A stretch of 64,000 nt of DNA, taken from positions 155,027 to 219,026 of the forward strand of contig NHNW01000064.1 in NCBI GenBank assembly GCA_002786025.1, in the 5' to 3' direction. Shown piece by piece: positions 32,240-43,386 of the stretch (position 1 is the stretch's first letter; the number at the start of each line of letters is the position of its first letter). Made by a program: the position numbers and the translations under genes. This DNA is from Zasmidium citrigriseum. Taxonomy: Eukaryota > Ascomycota > Dothideomycetes > Mycosphaerellales > Mycosphaerellaceae. The notes under the pieces were generated by a model. It was not told the origin of the DNA and did no database searches. It was given only the letters and a program-made list of their open reading frames with translations.

Positions 32240-33194
32240 ATGCCGAGACTCGCAGGCGCTGCAGTCGCTGTCCCGCGGCCACCACTGCCTCATGGTACCC
32301 CGACCTCGCCATTGTTCTATTAAAGCGTCGCTAATACAGCCAATAGCTACTCAAGCGGAGCGGCTCGACTGTCTTCGCCTCATTACAAAGCAGCGTATCC
32401 AGAAGCAGAACATCCTCGACCGACTTGCAGGCCTCTCTGGCGGCGCGCATATCCCAGACGAGCTGATCGCTCATATTTTTGGCTTCCTCGCCCGCCAAGT
32501 GGGAGCCGTTCCGGCTCAAATCGCGTCTGTCAGCTCTACGAAGATCAAGAGTCCCGGCGAACAAGTCCTGGGCACCTCTCCCGCCGCCCAGCTCCTAAAT
32601 GGCCGACTCGAGGAGCAGCTACTCCAACACGGACTCATCTCCATCGGCTCCGAAGAACTCTTCTATCAATACAAGTCCCCCGATCCAGTCCCAGAAACTC
32701 GACTACGCCAAGTCCGCCATCTCCAGCTACAGTTCGGTCTTCCCGTAATCTCGTCGACCTACAAGATCCGCGACACCGAAGAGATCAGATCCGAGATCTT
32801 CAACAGCTTTTGGGTCGTCTATGGAGAGCGCGATCGCTTCTTCCCTGAGCTTCAATCCATCGACATACAGCCTGTCCTTTACGAGTCCGAAGGAGACGGA
32901 AGCTTTAGCGCGGGAATTCTTGAAAAAGCAGGTCGAGGACGGGGTCACTTCTTTGTGCTCCTCCAGCAGATGTTGGATGTGGCGCGGTGGGCTGATGGCA
33001 AGTATGGAGCAGGATTGGAGATGTCGGTCCAGATCCGACGATCGTACGTCCAGCGCGCGTCGCCTTACTCTGGGATCGCAGCTGGAACACGTGTGGTCGT
33101 CGAGGGAGAGAAGACTCTGCTTCGTGATACCTTCGTGTCCGGGAAAGAGCTGCGTGCGCTGGCAAAGCCGACGAGAATGAGGGAGGTCTGGTAA
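32240..33194 (+). CDS. Family B paralogue 5 (F-box-like, 300 aa)
   Basis: Exons 32240-32294 and 32347-33194; 52-nt phase-1 intron (GTACCC..ATAG). The frame is open through the intron and upstream to 32124, so a longer unspliced product is possible, but the position and phase match the other copies. Core: ERLDCLRLITKQ, ILDRLAGLSG, HIPDELIAHIFGFLARQV; then LRQVRHLQLQFGLP. Most similar to copy 6 (shared LRLITK and AHIFGFLA), suggesting this end of the array duplicated last. The C-terminal MVD block of copies 1, 2 and 4 is replaced by VVVEGEKTLLRD. Confidence 0.82.
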
Positions 33195-33741
33195 GAAGAA
33201 GCTCGAGGATGAGAGACGGGATCAGTTGAGCGCCGGCGAAGAGAACAGGATTGATTAGAAGGCAGGAAGAGCGGCATTGGAGAAAGCGTCATCACAGGGA
33301 CTTCTTGCAGGTGGTGCATGTCCGTGCGACAGTCGTGTAGAGTATTGAGCAGGACCCCTGCGGTAGCCGTTAGTATGAAACTGTGGAGGATGGACTGGCC
33401 CTTGTGTACGCCCAGCAGGGATCTCGCAGGTGAAGCTTAACCCCGTCCATCGAAAACCTTTGCCTACCAGACCAGCTGTATTGTACTAGATCAATAATGT
33501 CAAACTTTCCACGAACGTGCCACCTTCGCAGCCAATTCTAGAATTTGGCGAGGTCTGTGGAGGGGGAAAGCCCGAGCAGTTTATAGAGAACAAAGAGTCA
33601 TAACCCGCTCGATTGACGGCACCTCTCAAGTGTAATGATGTCTTCTTTAACGAAAGCCTGTTGTAAGCTCTGCAGCCGATACCGATATCGCAGTAGCCAA
33701 AGAATGCAAAGTACCTGGGCAGGCGAACAGGGGCTTGCTCA

Positions 33742-33759
33742 GAATTGACTTTGCGCTAG
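33742..33759 (+). promoter_or_regulatory. Shared upstream motif, family B copy 6
   Basis: GAATTGACTTTGCGCTAG, 113 bp before the ATG at 33872; one core position differs (TTTGCGCTAG). Confidence 0.4.
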
Positions 33760-33871
33760 CAGACGGGTTAGTGTCGCTGCTTGTCACGCGCGCATGACTT
33801 CCTCCGACATTGTGCACTTGCCGCAAAGTCAACATCATTTCTCGTCGCATTCCTGCACTTTGCCTGCAGCT

Positions 33872-34338
33872 ATGGACTACCCTTATCACGACCGCTTTCC
33901 CACGGACCCATTCGCGAGCGACCTCCCAGCGACGATGAGGCCGCCGCCGCCGACAGGTAGAATCCAGACGGGTGCATCCAGCGAGCTTTACTAACAGTCC
34001 GCGTAGCCTCCCTGGCACAGCGACTTGACTCAATGGCGTATCCTTACCATGACCGCTTTTCCATCGAGCCAGTCGACGACGCGCCGGCAACCGTGTGGTC
34101 ATCGCCGCCGACAGGTAGAATTAAGACGCTGTCATTCAGAGGGTTTTGCTAAAATCCAGTGTAGCCTCCACCGGGCAGCGACTTGATTCAATGTCGTACC
34201 CTTATCATGACCGGTTTCCCGTCGACCCAGTCGCGACCGCCCTACCGGCGAACATGCCGGCGAACATGAGGCCGTCGCCGCCTACAGGTGGAATCACGAC
34301 CTCGCACATCCAGAGAGCTTTGCTGACAATCCTTATAG
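33872..34338 (+). repeat. Tandem triplication of an exon-intron unit, period about 160 bp
   Basis: The YPYHDRF codons begin at 33878, 34039 and 34197, giving periods of 161 and 158 bp. Similarity covers the exon (DNA identity highest over the YPYHDRF region), the donor (PP-T followed by GTAGAAT or GTGGAAT) and the intron 3' half (GCTTT or GTTTT, branch, TAGCCTCC). Each copy keeps phase 1, so extra units lengthen the protein without a frameshift. Confidence 0.88.
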
Positions 34339-35183
34339 CCTCCCCCGAACAGAGACTCGAGTGTCTGCGCCTCATCACGAAGCATCAGAAGATCCTCGAC
34401 AGACTCGCCGGCCTCACCGATCGCGAAAGCATTCCCGACGAGCTCGTTGCGCACATCTTCGGCTTTCTCGCCCAGGACATCAGCGCCGTCCAATCCCTCG
34501 TTATCGACCCAGCCACCGGCGAGCTCAACACGTTCTATCAGGAGATCTTCGGCACATCCACTGCCGCGCGGCTGCTCAGCGGGCGACTCGAGGAGCAGCT
34601 GATGAAGCACACAAAGCACACCATCATCTCCATCGACTCCAACGAGCTGATCAATCACAAGAACCTCCCGTCTCTCCAGGCTCGCTTGCGCCAAGTCCAC
34701 CACCTGCAGATAGAGTTCTACTTGACGCCAGACCCGACCTCTTGTTACATGACAGGACAAATCCGCATCAGGGAAGCTCTCCGGCTGATCACAGAGCAAG
34801 CTGATACATGCTTTCCAAAACTTGAGTCCATTACAGTTCAGCCGATCCTGTACGAGCCAAGCGGCAATGGCTCGCTCAGCGCCGCGATTATCTCGTCGAC
34901 TGCGAACTGCGGGCCGTTGAGGAGCGACTACCAGTTCTACCTGTCGGAGATGCTGAAGAGCATGTTGCTCGTGAATGGTCACAGGGTTTTGGACAAGAAG
35001 AGCAAACTGCTGCTCTACTTTCAAGCATGCTCTGTCCATGCACAGCAACCCTCCCCGTGCGCGATGAAGGCTGTCGGAGCGCCCGTGATGATGCAAGGGA
35101 AGAGAATGCAATTCAAGCCTGAATGCGGTTACGAGTGGTCGTCCGAGATCAAGCGGCTTCTGGGCGATGGAGTACTGCTCTAG
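33872..35183 (+). CDS. Family B paralogue 6 with triplicated first exon (386 aa)
   Basis: Four exons: 33872-33956, 34007-34114, 34165-34287 and 34339-35183. All three phase-1 introns (50, 50, 51 nt) start GTRGAAT and end TAG before CCTCC. Exons 1-3 are diverged copies of one unit, each encoding YPYHDRF..P and ending in PP-T; exons 2 and 3 begin with AS..QRLDSM, the equivalent of ASPEQRLECL at the start of exon 4. The spliced frame is open throughout. An in-frame ATG at 33794 would add 26 residues; 33872 has the better start context. The conserved core follows (LRLITKHQ, ILDRLAGLT, SIPDELVAHIFGFLAQ), then LRQVHHLQIEFYL and a Cys-containing tail. Role unknown. Confidence 0.8.
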
Positions 35184-38087
35184 CTGAAGACATCGAGGGG
35201 GACCAGGAGGCCGGAGCGCAGAGAATGCGCTCAATGAAGGTGATTCTCTTAGAGATGCTGGTCAGGTGGTGCAGCTTGGTGTGGACAATGGTGGAGCTAA
35301 TTGGGTGGACCATGCCTGCGACTAGTTGGTACGCGAGAGTCGCGAAACATGGCACGGCATTTACATACGCGCAATGACGTTCTCATACTTGAATGCATGC
35401 CCGTCCACTTTATATCAGTGTCTCGCCAATCATCCGTACCATCCAGATGTCGGCACAATGCTAAAGCGCGTCCTTCGACTTCACGTACCTAACCAAAAGT
35501 CCCGAAATACCGAAGGGAGACCGATACTACGACAAGCCTCCTCGCTGCCGGGTATGCGCGCGTGTTTGAAATCCAACCAGAGTTTGAGATCCTCTGTATC
35601 TCGGAAGATTCCAAAAGCATGTTGATTGGCGCGTGTATCGCGTAGTAAATGGATCTGTAGCGGCGTGAAAAGCGCATCAAGCGCTGGTGGAACGTGGTGG
35701 TTACACCAAAGATGCGGCCGAAGTTAGCATGAGGAGTCACTGAACGCGACAGCAGTACATGATGGCTTCGCACGCGATTGTGCGTAGGCGGGATGGCCCC
35801 AATGTGCGTCTCGCATTCTTCGCAGGCCTCTACTGACCATAACAAGATCCTGAATAACCTCTCTTCCACCTTCCACCTACGACCAATCTCTCACCCCACG
35901 TATCTCCCACTTGCATACCAGCACATCTCCACCCCACCGCCCTCGGCCCAAAGTCGGCTTTTCCGCGTGCAAAAAGCAAGCAATGTAAGTCCAAACAAAT
36001 CCCCACCCCTCACCACTCCACCAGCTGGACTGGTGGAGTGGTATATTCTTATTAGGTACGTAATGTTTATCTCTTCTGGCGTGGCACTGGCACTGGCACG
36101 GCACTGGCATTGGGATTGGCACTCCCATTTCGACAAAAAACCCTGTCCGGGGGGTTTCAAGGGCACCTGTCCGGGGGTGCAATTGTTTTGCTAAAATTTT
36201 GGGCTTTGGGTGGATGTGGGGCTCGAACTGGGGATGTGAGTGATGGGGTGTTGTCTTTTTGTTGATGCTCAACTCGTTTGAACTCCCAGCAACGGCTCTT
36301 CGATGCCGGAGGGTTTTCGTCCAGCTTCTTCCAGTTTTGATCACTTGATCGGTGTGCGTGTGGTACCACCATCTCGTGCGGATGTTGTTCGAATTTCTCG
36401 GGGAGCACGGCATCAGCCTTTCACATGCACACCTTCGTAGCCTCCCAAAATCGCAACATCAGAGTGCAGCACAATCAATGAATCGCCTGTGTTTCGCGCT
36501 CTCGATTTTGAAAGCCGACGCCTCTTTGATGTCGATTTCGATCCAAAATCGCTATTCGATATAGAACAAACGGCGCGTGCCTGCCCGCGCGATGCTTTGC
36601 GCGCAACGTCTCCTGCCCAGCTTCTATCCCGCCGAACAATTTGTCTCGCCACCTGCCAAAACTCCCATGACCAGACCATTTTCAGCACTCGTCTTTCCTC
36701 TTTGCGCCATTCCTCGCCATCAAAGACCTGAAGAATGCGACAGAGGGACAGCGTTGTCCAAGCAGCATCCGCCTTCGGACAGAGTCGCCAAACGCCTTCA
36801 CCGCCCATGCTGCCTGCGTGCTTGCCCGACCAACAATTCCTGCTTCAGTGCTCCACATAGCTCCAGGAGTCGCAACTCGACGGAAACGATATCTCGGCCG
36901 CGGACTAGACCCCACGCGATACGTTTGCCTCGCGCGTCGAGTGCTCATCGACACGGCCGCCATTGGAAGGAAGATGAGCAGAAACAGACATGAAGGCGTA
37001 AATTGGAGGCGAGAATAGCTGAGTCATAGCGAGTGCAACGGTAAGAGATGGGGATGTTGATGATGAGGCTCGAAGAAGATGCAGCTCAGCCTAGCCGGGC
37101 GCAGGATCCAGCCAAGGACAATCCAGGTCTGCAGCGCAGGAAGGCATGACCCACGATCTTGGGCAGCGACGATCGATAGCCTCGACATAGGTTTGGGATG
37201 GATCTGCCTGCTCACCCACACCGGGTTGTCAACCCTTCCACTGGCCGTCTCTCTAAGCGCAACGAGTTTGACGATACAGCAGTGCTTCAGGATCGAGCGC
37301 AAGCGCTGCGAAGAGAGGCAACATGTCATGAAGAAGGAAAGCGACCCAGCCGCTTGCGCCATCTATTCAGCACAGCACGATGCCATCAAGGAGCTAGTAG
37401 ATGAGCACGGCATGGGCGTCTCTATCGATGTGGCCCAATTTTGACCAAGGCCGCATACCAATGCACAGGACAGCACACGAGCACCACCGACGATTGCAGG
37501 TCGGTCATGGAGCACGTCTGCAACTCCTGACTTCCTTGGAGACGCTCATCTTCACCGTGGAGCTCTTGCGCTCTGAATGGAGGTATTCTCGAAAGCAGAA
37601 GACCACGATCAGTATGGAAGACGTTTGCGGTATTCAATCCTATCTCATCCAGCTGGAACTCACAAGTCCGGACTGCAATACTGCAGCCCTTCATCTCTAG
37701 CCTTGCAGTTCGACTCTTCTTGGGCACGAAAGCAACAACCATTGCAATAATGATTGAGAAGCCCCCTTGGGAGACCATCTCTGAGACCGACTTCTGAGCA
37801 CCATTCATTCACTTCGGCCGCGTGCCCTAGTTACACTGGTTGCCAGGGTGACCGCCGATTCTACCCTCAAATTGCTCCTACGTCGCTTTCTCTAACAGAC
37901 ACCGCATCGCAAATCTCAAGCAACTGCCACAGGCCTCCTACGCATTCTGCAGCACATTTCCTTTCAACGTCATTGCACCCACACAAGCCATACCCTTCTC
38001 GGCGACTATCAAGGTAAGCCGACCAACTCTCTAACGCGAGCCTTTCCGATACTGACACCACCTGCAGGGGGCATCATCACCGCAGTC
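35184..38087. other. 2.9-kb stretch with no confident gene
   Basis: Many short frames overlap on both strands. Frames at 36577-36993 (+), 37079-37444 (+) and 35877-36413 (-) show no domain or conserved composition. A plausible 5' UTR intron of the next gene lies at 38014-38067 (GTAAGC, CTCTAACG branch, CTGCAG). A GC-poor run with GGCACTGGCA repeats is at about 36.08-36.12 kb. Confidence 0.4.
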
Positions 38088-38680
38088 ATGGCCTCTTCCA
38101 ACGCTCTAAAGACCGACACAAAGAAACAACCCCGCGATGCCACGAACAAAGACACTCTATCCCCCGAGTACACCCAGGCCAGCACCGAATTCCAAAAAGC
38201 CTTGAAGATCTACATTAGCAAGCCCGTCAGTCCAGACCAGCGCGTTGAGCAGCGCAACACTACTGAACCACATACGCACCCAACGTGGAACCCAGCCGGT
38301 ATCTGGAGGTCCATCTCCTCCGAGCACGAGCCTGAGGGTGAGCGGCGCGCTGCCATGGATGTTATGCTGTCGTACTTCCCGCCTGGCGAGCGTCCGACTA
38401 ATTACTCGCCGCTAACGCCGCCGAGTAGGAAGGAGGGAGGAGGGGAGTTTCCGTTCCCGCGCGCGGAGGGCCAGGAGGGTCGCAAGGATGAGGGAGTCAA
38501 ATTCAAGGTGGATGACGACGAGAAAGAGGCGATCCAGGTGAAGAATGAAGGTAAAGGGGAGGCAGGAAGTTGTGACCGGTCCTAACCGCGCTCAAAGCGG
38601 TGGCTGAAACACGCGAGGCATATGAGGAAGCGCCAGCAACAGTTGAGCCAAGTCTACCAGATGGTGACAGGGAGACATGA
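38088..38680 (+). CDS. Hypothetical charged protein (181 aa spliced, 165 aa unspliced)
   Basis: ATG at 38088. Without splicing the frame ends at TAA 38583-38585. A 47-nt intron (38551-38597: GTAAAG, CCTAAC branch, AAAG) would remove that stop and give exons 38088-38550 and 38598-38680 ending in LPDGDRET. The N-terminal half is conserved-looking (SPEYTQASTEFQKALKIYI, THPTWNPAGIWRSI, MDVMLSYFPPGERP); the C-terminal half is Glu/Lys-rich and disordered. No signal peptide or known domain. Oddly the original frame is also open and protein-like after the TAA to 38768 (KHARHMRKRQQQLSQVY), so a recent stop mutation is another reading. Confidence 0.6.
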
Positions 38681-39569
38681 AACCCAGCAGATGCTTTCAA
38701 AGAAGACCTTTTTGCGGTCCTGGAGGGATCTCGCCAATGGTGTAGAGGATGACCAGCTCGCTAGCTGATGTTGCTCCACATCAACTTTGTCAAGTGGTTC
38801 AGCGTCGCAAAACGTCTTCACTCGAACAATGATCGCAGCAGTAGTCTGTGCGCGCTTCCAAGACTCCACAGCGCATCACATGGTCGACGATCATGGCCAT
38901 GGCCTTCACATATTCCACTACTCGCAGGCGGGGGTCTGGGAAGTGGCAGTGGAAGATTGTGTTCCAAAAGATTCTGCTGGAAATTGTCGTATATATACTG
39001 CTGCCGGTTGCGTGCTTTAGTCCCGACAGTCTTGCATATGGGGTCGTGACCGAGTGTATCAGTTCGACCATGTGAGCTACTGAAAGCTTTCACAGGCGAT
39101 CCAGCTGGTCATATCGTTGTCAAGAATGGCTCCTCGATTCAGAATCAGGTGCGCGTAGCCTTCCACTCCCAACTTTCTCGTGGATGAAGCTGGTGGTGAA
39201 GCCTCTTGTGTACGGAGGAGGTCTGCAGGTGTTAGGGAAGAGAGTTGAAATTGTATTGTGAAGCCTCATGAGCGTGTTGTATTCACTTGCATCCGGTCCC
39301 GAGATTCTTACGTCACTGGCATGTGAAGCGGTCTGTGCGTTGCGCGACGCACGACGCCGTGCCATATCTAGCTGCGGTTCTTCCTCTTCCACATTCAAAC
39401 TCGACCACTTCTCCTGGCACGACCCCTACTGCCAACAGGCGAACCAGACACCACCTTGCACCACCCCAAGCACAGCGATCCAAACTTGCAAACACAAAAC
39501 ACACCACACTCCTTCCGCAAGCTGCCCCATCCCCCGCGCCTTGACATCACTAACATCACTTAGACTGCA
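38681..39569. other. Intergenic stretch with one unresolved coding-like frame
   Basis: A + frame at about 38787-39020 (TMIAAVVCARFQ, then HIFHYSQAGVWEVAVEDCV and CRIYTAAGCVL) reads like a small Cys-containing protein but has no convincing upstream start or signal peptide. It could be the remains of a secreted-protein gene. The rest is promoter of the coiled-coil gene. Confidence 0.3.
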
Positions 39570-40496
39570 ATGGCCTCCTCCGCCTCCTACGATGAGATGA
39601 TCACCGCGCAGATGATCGCGCTCAAGAAAGCCCAATCCACCGTCAACGCCGGTTTCGAGGAAGCTTACGAGGTTTTGCGCGAGTACCAGAATAAGCACGC
39701 GATCATGAAGGTCGCTGAGGCTGAGGGGAAGGAGAAGGCGCTCGAGGCGATGAAGAAGCGCGAGGAGGAGGTGGAGGCGAGGGAGAAGAAGGCGGCGAAG
39801 AGGGAGGAGGCGATGGGTTTGGCTGGCAACTGTGGAGAGGAGAAGGTGACGAGCAAGGAGACGTGTGGAGAGTGGGGTCGGCCGGCGACGTATACGCAGA
39901 CGAGATACATCAGCAAGAAGAAGGCTGATGAGCTGATGACCATAATGGCTGCCCATGACGAGATTGTCTCGAACGCCTACAAGGCCGCCAACCGCCTCAA
40001 AGAAGCGACCACTTCCTCGAAGACCGCAACTCACACTATCACCCAGGGTGACTCTCCCGCGCCCAAGATCAACCTCCAAACCGCCATCAACGATACCGAG
40101 ACCATCGAAGATCTATCCATCTCTCCACTCACCCTCGATGAGCCGACCACGCAATCTTTCACGCTCACGCCAGAGATCCGCATTTCAACCTCCACCACCC
40201 AAGAAGCCACCGACACGACCGTCCACCCACCAGTCCCATCCGCCAACTTCACCAACCAGCCCCTTCTGTTTAACAGCACCCCATCGAACCAGCGCCAGAC
40301 CAACCTCGAGATCACCGGCATGCTCGCCCGCCGCCGCCTCCTCAACAGCAGCTCGTTCTTGCAAATCCCCAGCTACGAAGAAGACGAGGTCACCTCGCAG
40401 ATCTCCGACACGGGAGCTGAGTATGGCGGCTCTGACCTCAGCAGTGAGATCAGCGAGAAGGAGAAGGAGTATCTTGCGCGTGAGATGGAGGATTAG
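39570..40496 (+). CDS. Coiled-coil hypothetical protein (308 aa)
   Basis: A single exon from ATG 39570 to TAG 40494-40496. Residues about 15-85 form a strongly charged Lys/Glu helix (KVAEAEGKEKALEAMKKREE and onward) predicted by eye to be a coiled coil. Residues 105-150 are another helical stretch (YISKKKADELMTIMAAHDEI). The second half is Ser/Thr/Pro-rich and disordered, ending in an acidic segment (SSEISEKEKEYLAREMED). No catalytic motif. Probably a cytosolic or nuclear structural or regulatory protein; function unknown. Confidence 0.75.
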   Translation: MASSASYDEMITAQMIALKKAQSTVNAGFEEAYEVLREYQNKHAIMKVAEAEGKEKALEAMKKREEEVEAREKKAAKREEAMGLAGNCGEEKVTSKETCGEWGRPATYTQTRYISKKKADELMTIMAAHDEIVSNAYKAANRLKEATTSSKTATHTITQGDSPAPKINLQTAINDTETIEDLSISPLTLDEPTTQSFTLTPEIRISTSTTQEATDTTVHPPVPSANFTNQPLLFNSTPSNQRQTNLEITGMLARRRLLNSSSFLQIPSYEEDEVTSQISDTGAEYGGSDLSSEISEKEKEYLAREMED

Positions 40497-41000
40497 AGCA
40501 GGTGGCCCACACGCTGACCAGGAGACATTCGTGCGAACATCTCGTACGATACGTTCAAGAAGAACGGCGAGGTCCGGGTGTTCGGCCTGGGAACACGGAC
40601 GAGTCTTCACAGCAGGGGGCTCACCGCTCAGAGCTGAAGGAGAAGCTCATCACTGCATGACCCCAACGGAACTGGGCTTTGGAGTACTTCAACCAGCATC
40701 GTCTCCCGTGCAATATTTCGTACGACACATTCGAGAGGAACAGAAGGGCGATTTCACAGAGAAAAGTCGGGTCGAAAGCCTCCAGAGATTTGTGATGTTG
40801 AAACGCAAAACTTCAATAGTAGCTAGACGACGAAAGAATGCAGAGTGTACCAAGACTTGTCAACCTTCCGTCTATGGATTTCTATTCCGCCTTCCTTCAT
40901 CGAGCCGTGGAACCTCGCATCCCTTCCCCTCGCAATCTGTTGCAACTCAGAGGAGCGCTCGAAGCATGAATATCAAGCTTTCAATTGGCATGAGACACAC

Positions 41001-42827
41001 CTACAACTTTGCCTTCCCTCCCTCCATCTCCCTCTGCGCCAAAACCTTCAACTCCCTCCTCAAAATCTTGCCCGTGGCTGACGAAGGTATGATATCGATG
41101 AAGCGCACTCCTCCCCGGAGACGCTTATGCTTCGCCACCCTCTCTGCAAGCCAATCTTCAATCTCCTTCGCCGTCTTGACAGACTTCTCAACACCTACGT
41201 CGAGAACGATGTATGCTCGAGGAAGGTCGGTTTGCTGGGCGTGCGAGAAGACGCCGACGACGGCTGCGTCTTTGATGTGTGGGTGGGAGGTTAGGAGGCC
41301 TTCGAGTTCTGGGAGAGGTAATGTTAGTATGTTGGGTCTTTGGGAGAGTAAGGAGGGATGTACCAGCTGGAGCAACTTGGAAGCCATTGAACTTGATCAG
41401 CTCCTTGATCCGGTCCGTGATATAGCACAAACCATTCTCATCAACATATCCCACGTCTCCCGTGCGGAACCACCCGTCACTTGTCAGACTCTCCTTCGTA
41501 GCTTGCGGATTATTGAGATACCCTTTGAAAACATTCGGCCCCCTGACCCACAGCTCCCCGACTTCATTCTCCGGTAGCTCGGCCAGAGTGTCGATATCGA
41601 CGATTTTGGCCTCGAGGTTCGGCGCCGGACGACCGATTGACCCAATCCCCAAATCCCACTCCTCCCACTCCTGCTGATGCGTCGCTGGACTCGTCTCGCT
41701 GAGTCCGAAAGCCTGCTTGACAGGAATCTTCAGCCGGGCGTACATCATCTCGACGAGGTCTTTCGTCAGTGGTGCTGCGGCTGAGACGAGCATTTTCAGA
41801 CTGCTGAGGTCGTAGTTGGCGACGATGGGGTCTTTGGCCAGAGCAAGAATGATGCGGGGCACGACGTTGTTGTAGGTTATGCGGTGGGTTTGGATTAGGG
41901 CGAGGAAGGTTTGCAGGTCGAAAGCTGGCATGACGAAGACCTCAAGTCCGATGAAGAGCGAATAGTGCAGAATGCCCGTGAGACCTGCGAAATGTGAGCT
42001 CAGTCCCATGTGAGTCGGGCTTCAGACACGTACCATAAATGTGAAAGAAGGGCAGGAAACCAATCGTCCGGTCCCCGGATCCCGTCGTCCCATCGCCGCA
42101 GGTGAGGTATCCCTGGCTGGGCTTCGAAAACATCAAGACGTTGGAGACGATGTTTCGATGGGACAGCATGACGCCTTTTGGTTTGCCTGTTGTACCGCTG
42201 GAGTAGATGAGGAAGGACAGATCTTCGTCGGGGTCGATTTGGTAAGGCCGCTGGACGTGCGTGTTGATCGGGTAGACTTGGAACCCAGGGAGGCGAGTAA
42301 AGTGCGGCGCAGGCGAATCAATGGTATCCGGGCCCAGCAGAACAATCCGGTCTTCGCCAATTCCAGCACTCCTCGCAGCAGCCACAGCAGTCTTTAGCAA
42401 CGGTGCTTGGGTAATGATCGCCTTCGCTCGGGAGTCTCGCAGCTGGCGTGCCAGCTCATCGGCGGTGTATCCCGGATTCGCTGTCGTCACAATGCCCCCG
42501 GCCCAATGGCAGCCAAATACAGCGGTGGCGTAGTCGACATCATTCGGCGAGTAGATGGCCAGGACGTCGCCTTTCTGCCAATTCCATGTCTTTCGTAGCG
42601 CTTGACCAAAGCCGATGGCGGAGCCTCTGATGTGTGCGTAGGTGTATGCTCGCGGAGAGATGGTGTCGTGGAAGATGACTGAAATATGTCAGCTCTGATG
42701 CACACCAGGAAAAGCTGTTTTCCTGACTTTTGTCGCTTCGATAAGGTCGATGTGCGCTCTCGAAGAGCAATGTCCAGGTATCGACGTCGGGTATCTCGAC
42801 GTCTGGATACTTTGATCGGAGTGGCAT
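41001..42827 (-). CDS. Peroxisomal 4-coumarate-CoA-ligase-like acyl-CoA synthetase (557 aa)
   Basis: Four exons on the minus strand: 42827-42728, 42678-42034, 41984-41364 and 41308-41001. Introns are 49, 49 and 55 nt, all phase 1; the last has a perfect TACTAAC branch. The ANL superfamily motifs are in order: YSSGTTGKPKGVM (P-loop, about residue 190), the AFGLSETSP block, GWFRTGDVGYVDENG, ITDRIKELIKFNGFQVAPAELE and the C-terminal lysine motif SSATGKILRRELK. The length is normal. The protein ends in AKL, a PTS1 variant, so it is probably imported into peroxisomes. It would activate an aryl- or fatty-acid-type carboxylate to its CoA thioester. It is divergently paired with a hydratase that also carries a PTS1. 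The substrate is not predictable from motifs. Confidence 0.93.
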
Positions 42828-43386
42828 CGTCGCCTCCCTCTCGCCAGGTAACGCGAGCTGTCGCAAAAGCTCGAAGGAGGGTGGGCGTCGGCGGCTTGCT
42901 TTTGGTGTGTGCGAGAAAGTAATCACCGTCGTCGCATCCAACGTCAGCTGTCCTCCAGCATTGACAAGGATGGTGTTGTCGGGGGATCGTCGTCCATACC
43001 AATGCAGGTACCGGCCGCAGGGTTGACAGACCGCGGGTTGAGTGATCAAGCTGCGGGCTGGGAATAGCGAGAGCTGTTGGTGACGTCCCTGCGGAAGTTG
43101 GGTCCCAAAACTTCCACGGTTGATGCTACCCGATCCATTCGTTCATCCCATCACGACTATACCCGTGGCCGATATCTGAAAACGACAGTTCTTCGATGCT
43201 GCCATTGAAACGAAGAGTCTCGGTTCCTCCGCGATCAGCGTTTCAAGATGTATCCAAGTACCACCAACGCCGAGGCTACCGTGATTACTGATACAGCTGG
43301 CCAACTTCACCTCCTCATGAGCCCGACATGACGACCCGAACACCAGCATCTAATCTTCACCATTGCACCCCAGTACCATCATCACC
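42828..43386. promoter_or_regulatory. Divergent promoter of the peroxisomal enzyme pair
   Basis: 559 bp separate the two ATGs. The minus-strand frame is open well into this region (to 43049) but resembles no CoA-ligase N terminus. The layout suits joint control of the acyl-CoA synthetase and hydratase. Confidence 0.5.

Noticed and set aside
36200..36330. Possible tRNA on the minus strand (B-box-like AGTTCGAGCCC)
   Set aside because: The flanking T-stem and acceptor stem do not pair and no A-box or anticodon arm is found at the right spacing.
35877..36413. 178-codon minus-strand ORF
   Set aside because: Pro/His/Trp-rich content with several competing frames and no motif or start context; judged a chance ORF.
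39955..41577. 540-codon plus-strand ORF
   Set aside because: It begins inside the coiled-coil gene in another frame and runs antisense over the CoA ligase 3' exons. Composition is Ser/Pro/Arg-rich shadow, and the antisense gene has clear ANL motifs.
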